From: Pseudomonadota bacterium
GTDB taxonomy: Bacteria; Pseudomonadota; Gammaproteobacteria; Burkholderiales; Sulfuriferulaceae
Direction of reading: 5' to 3'
Assembly: GCA_021790625.1 (NCBI GenBank)
Contig: JAJYGL010000279.1
Coordinates: 1 to 8,063 of the forward strand
Length of the DNA stretch: 8,063 nt
Shown piece after piece: positions 6,736-8,063 of this stretch; position 1 is the stretch's first letter, and every line of letters starts with the position of its first letter. The notes beneath the pieces are model-generated. The model saw only the letters and a program-made list of their open reading frames with translations. It did not search any database and was not told where the DNA came from. Made by a program: the position numbers and the translations under genes.

Positions 6736-6802
6736 GGCGTGATGATAATAACAAGGTGTGATAATAACAAGGTGTGATAATAACAAAGTGTGATAATAAT
6801 AA
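6736..6802 (+). repeat. 16-bp tandem repeat array
   Basis: There are two exact units of GGTGTGATAATAACAA (6755-6770 and 6771-6786). A 19-base variant GGCGTGATGATAATAACAA (6736-6754) precedes them and a variant AGTGTGATAATAATAA (6787-6802) follows. The homologous place in copy 1 (1770-1807) holds only the two outer variants, so two units appear to have been gained here or lost there. The array is too short and lacks distinct spacers, so it is not CRISPR. It looks like slippage. Confidence 0.85.
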
Positions 6803-6810
6803 TGCTTTTT

Positions 6811-6840
6811 TTGTTTCCTGTTGCGGGATTATAGTATCAT
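6811..6840 (+). promoter_or_regulatory. Candidate promoter for the mntA-hepT pair
   Basis: TTGTTT (6811-6816) and TATCAT (6835-6840) are separated by 18 bases, a plausible sigma-70 arrangement about 100 bases before mntA. The equivalent -10 in repeat copy 1 reads CATCAT, a weaker match. This rests on consensus reading by eye only. Confidence 0.3.
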
Positions 6841-6938
6841 GTTTGTTACGGTGAGACCTTCGCACGATGGCCGCGTCAGCTCAATTTGTTTGGGGCTTGA
6901 ACTACCCATACCGATATATTAACGACAGAAAACCAGTC

Positions 6939-7235
6939 ATGAGATTGCAGGCGGCGGTGATTGATGCCATCAAACAGGCGTTTCATACCCAGTTCGGTAC
7001 GGGAGCGCTGTACCTGTTCGGTAGTCGGGTAGATGAAACCAGGCGAGGTGGCGACATTGATCTTTTGCTGGATTTTACAGAACCGGTGGACAACCCGGCG
7101 CTGCTGGCTGCGCAGTTTTCAGCCAAAGTATCGCGCTTGGTGTATGGACGTAAAGTGGATGTATTGATATCGGCACCAAACTTGAAGCGTACCCCGATTC
7201 ATGAGGCAGCTTTTTCGGAAGGGATACGGTTATGA
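6939..7235 (+). CDS. mntA: MntA-type minimal nucleotidyltransferase antitoxin
   Basis: This 98-residue nucleotidyltransferase of the MNT/DNA polymerase beta-like superfamily would transfer nucleotides to the HEPN toxin encoded next and so silence it. The active site is clear: L-F-G-S-R-V-D at 26-32, then R-R-G-G-D-I-D-L at 35-42 with metal-binding Asp39 and Asp41, and the third acidic residue Asp74 in K-V-D-V-L. The ATG at 6939 was chosen because the protein then starts, like its relatives, shortly before the first helix (A-V-I-D-A-I). An in-frame ATG at 6867 would add 24 residues unlike the family. Neither start has a strong ribosome binding site. The stop overlaps hepT by four bases (ATGA), the usual arrangement of such pairs. 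Family and pairing are well supported; AMPylation of the partner is known for studied homologues and inferred here. Confidence 0.88.
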   Translation: MRLQAAVIDAIKQAFHTQFGTGALYLFGSRVDETRRGGDIDLLLDFTEPVDNPALLAAQFSAKVSRLVYGRKVDVLISAPNLKRTPIHEAAFSEGIRL

Positions 7236-7729
7236 CACACAGGCCGGATAAAAAGACTTTGCTTCGTCTGCAATTTCTGGCGCGGGTCATTCACAAGGAA
7301 TGCCGGCATTTAATGACGACCGATCAACGTCTTTTTAATCATCAGTTCGACGTGGAGCGCGCTGCACAGTTGGATCTGAATCCTGCGTTATCTGAGCAGG
7401 TAGAAGCTTTTGTGGGGCGCTTTTCTCGATTGCAGGATACGATTGCTGATAAATTGTTGCCCTTGTTTTTGGTTGCATTAGGTGAAAAAACAGGCGCTGT
7501 GATAGATAATCTGGATAAAGCGGAGCGATTGGGTTGGTTGATTTCCGTGGATGAATGGATGAGTATGCGCCAGATCAGAAATCAAATGGTGCATGAGTAT
7601 GTGGAAGACTTGGCCTTGCTGGCCGGTGCATTACAGTCAGCGCATCTTTTTGTCGAGACAATGGCGGATACGGCCAATAAATTGTTGTCCGAGCTTGAAA
7701 AACGGGGTTGGCTGGAAAACAGCGGTTAA
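7232..7729 (+). CDS. hepT: HepT-type HEPN ribonuclease toxin
   Basis: This 165-residue all-helical HEPN protein is the probable toxin of the pair. The catalytic motif R-x4-H-x-Y is present near the C-terminal third as R-N-Q-M-V-H-E-Y, with Arg116, His121 and Tyr123. In characterised HepT proteins Arg and His cleave RNA, and the Tyr is the residue AMPylated by MntA. The preceding helix D-E-W-M-S-M-R-Q-I fits the family. The protein is somewhat longer than the smallest HepT proteins (about 130-140 residues), with an N-terminal extension carrying K-E-C-R-H-L. GGAAGGGA at 7217-7224 is a good ribosome binding site seven bases before the ATG, which overlaps the mntA stop. The pair may act in addiction or phage defence; nothing in the window decides which. 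Confidence 0.9.
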   Translation: MTHRPDKKTLLRLQFLARVIHKECRHLMTTDQRLFNHQFDVERAAQLDLNPALSEQVEAFVGRFSRLQDTIADKLLPLFLVALGEKTGAVIDNLDKAERLGWLISVDEWMSMRQIRNQMVHEYVEDLALLAGALQSAHLFVETMADTANKLLSELEKRGWLENSG

Positions 7730-7806
7730 GGAGAAACCACTGATTTATTCCTCCATGAGCCACGCTGTCGAAACAAATCAGCAGTTTGCCCAAGTTGATG
7801 ACAAAA

Positions 7807-8063
7807 TTACGCTGTCGCCGGTATCTTGATGTTTTCGCTGGGTTGTGCTCGCTGCTGGCGCTGTTCAATCCGGTTGCGCAGGGCAATCAGAAAGCCTAAT
7901 CCAAAGAAGGCGCCAGGAGGCAGAATGGCCAGCAGAAAGCCGGAATAGTGCGGAATCAGATGCAGCACCCAGTGTTTGGCAACCGGACCTAACGCGAGGT
8001 CGATGCCGGACAGCAGCGTGCCTTTACCCACCAGTTCGCGCATTCCGCCCAACACCAGCAGTA
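7807..8063 (-). CDS. rsxE: Electron transport complex subunit RnfE/RsxE, C-terminal fragment
   Basis: The frame is open on the - strand from the right window edge to a TAA at 7809-7807, giving about 85 C-terminal residues. It matches the end of RnfE/RsxE, an inner-membrane subunit of the Rnf/Rsx ferredoxin-NAD oxidoreductase or SoxR-reducing complex: G-G-M-R-E-L-V-G-K-G-T-L-L-S-G, then a loop, then the final helix F-L-L-A-I-L-P-P-G-A-F-F-G-L-G and a charged tail rich in R and Q. The G-x-R-E-L-x-G-x-G-T-L and L-P-P-G-A-F signatures are typical. The gene converges on hepT with a 77-base gap. It is likely core chromosome and marks the right side of the accessory region. Confidence 0.92.
   Translation of the reverse strand, partial: LLVLGGMRELVGKGTLLSGIDLALGPVAKHWVLHLIPHYSGFLLAILPPGAFFGLGFLIALRNRIEQRQQRAQPSENIKIPATA

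Larger units (their letters stand above)
6692..6850 (+). repeat. Direct repeat, copy 2: duplicated nodT tail and downstream flank
   Basis: This 159-bp segment is homologous and in direct orientation to 1728-1855. The extra 31 bases come from a GC insertion before the stop codon and a net 29-bp expansion of the GTGTGATAATAACAA array. The right edge is at TTACG (6846-6850); beyond it the two copies are unrelated. Together the copies bracket the entire ptx operon. Substitutions cluster in the T-rich part and the ATTATAG(C/T)ATCATG part, so the duplication is not brand new. Confidence 0.88.

Noticed and set aside
6736..6802. Short repeats as a CRISPR array
   Set aside because: The units are contiguous 16-mers without unique spacers, and no cas gene is near.
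1728..6850. Integrative element or transposon in the strict sense
   Set aside because: There is no integrase, transposase, tRNA attachment site or terminal inverted repeat. The flanking copies are direct and contain gene sequence, so I report a repeat-bounded insert only.
7740..7829. A small gene of 24 codons from the ATG at 7755, and an inverted repeat CTGATTT/AAATCAG (7740-7781)
   Set aside because: The frame lacks a ribosome binding site at a proper distance and overlaps the end of rsxE. The inverted repeat has a 28-base loop and no T-run, so neither a gene nor a terminator can be supported.

Overview
The window reads as chromosomal DNA of a Gram-negative proteobacterium, most likely a beta- or gammaproteobacterium. 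It carries an outer-membrane efflux lipoprotein with a lipobox, a periplasmic solute-binding protein with a Sec signal peptide, and the end of an Rnf/Rsx complex gene. I cannot name the species from the sequence.

Layout: (1) Positions 1-1752 hold the 3' end of an ABC-2 type drug-export permease, followed by a complete NodT/OprM-type outer-membrane factor lipoprotein. These are the last genes of a tripartite efflux operon. (2) Positions 2010-6413 hold a complete five-gene cluster in the order ptxA-ptxB-ptxC-ptxD-ptxE: ATPase, phosphite-binding protein, permease, NAD-dependent phosphite dehydrogenase and LysR-type regulator. All are on the + strand with short gaps or a one-base overlap, so they probably form one operon. 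Together they import phosphite (+3 phosphorus) and oxidise it to phosphate in the cytoplasm, so the cell can use reduced phosphorus as a P source. (3) Positions 6414-6850 are a scar region. It contains a deleted second copy of the nodT 3' end followed by a second copy of the nodT downstream sequence. (4) Positions 6939-7729 hold a MntA-HepT (nucleotidyltransferase antitoxin / HEPN RNase toxin) pair overlapping by ATGA. (5) Positions 7807-8063 hold the 3' end of rnfE/rsxE on the - strand, convergent with hepT.

The most interesting structural signal is that the ptx operon sits between two direct copies of one sequence. Copy 1 (1728-1855) is the genuine 3' end and downstream flank of nodT. Copy 2 (6692-6850) lies after ptxE and is preceded by another nodT-derived piece (6662-6697), joined to it by an internal deletion at a 6-bp GCGCAA microhomology. 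Copy 2 also carries an expanded 16-bp tandem repeat. The simplest reading is that the ptx operon is a small accessory insert placed immediately behind nodT, leaving a duplicated and decaying boundary, with a toxin-antitoxin pair just outside. No integrase or transposase is visible, so the mechanism is open.

The enzymes belong to known families. What may be undescribed is this island architecture: its boundary and the neighbouring MntA-HepT module.
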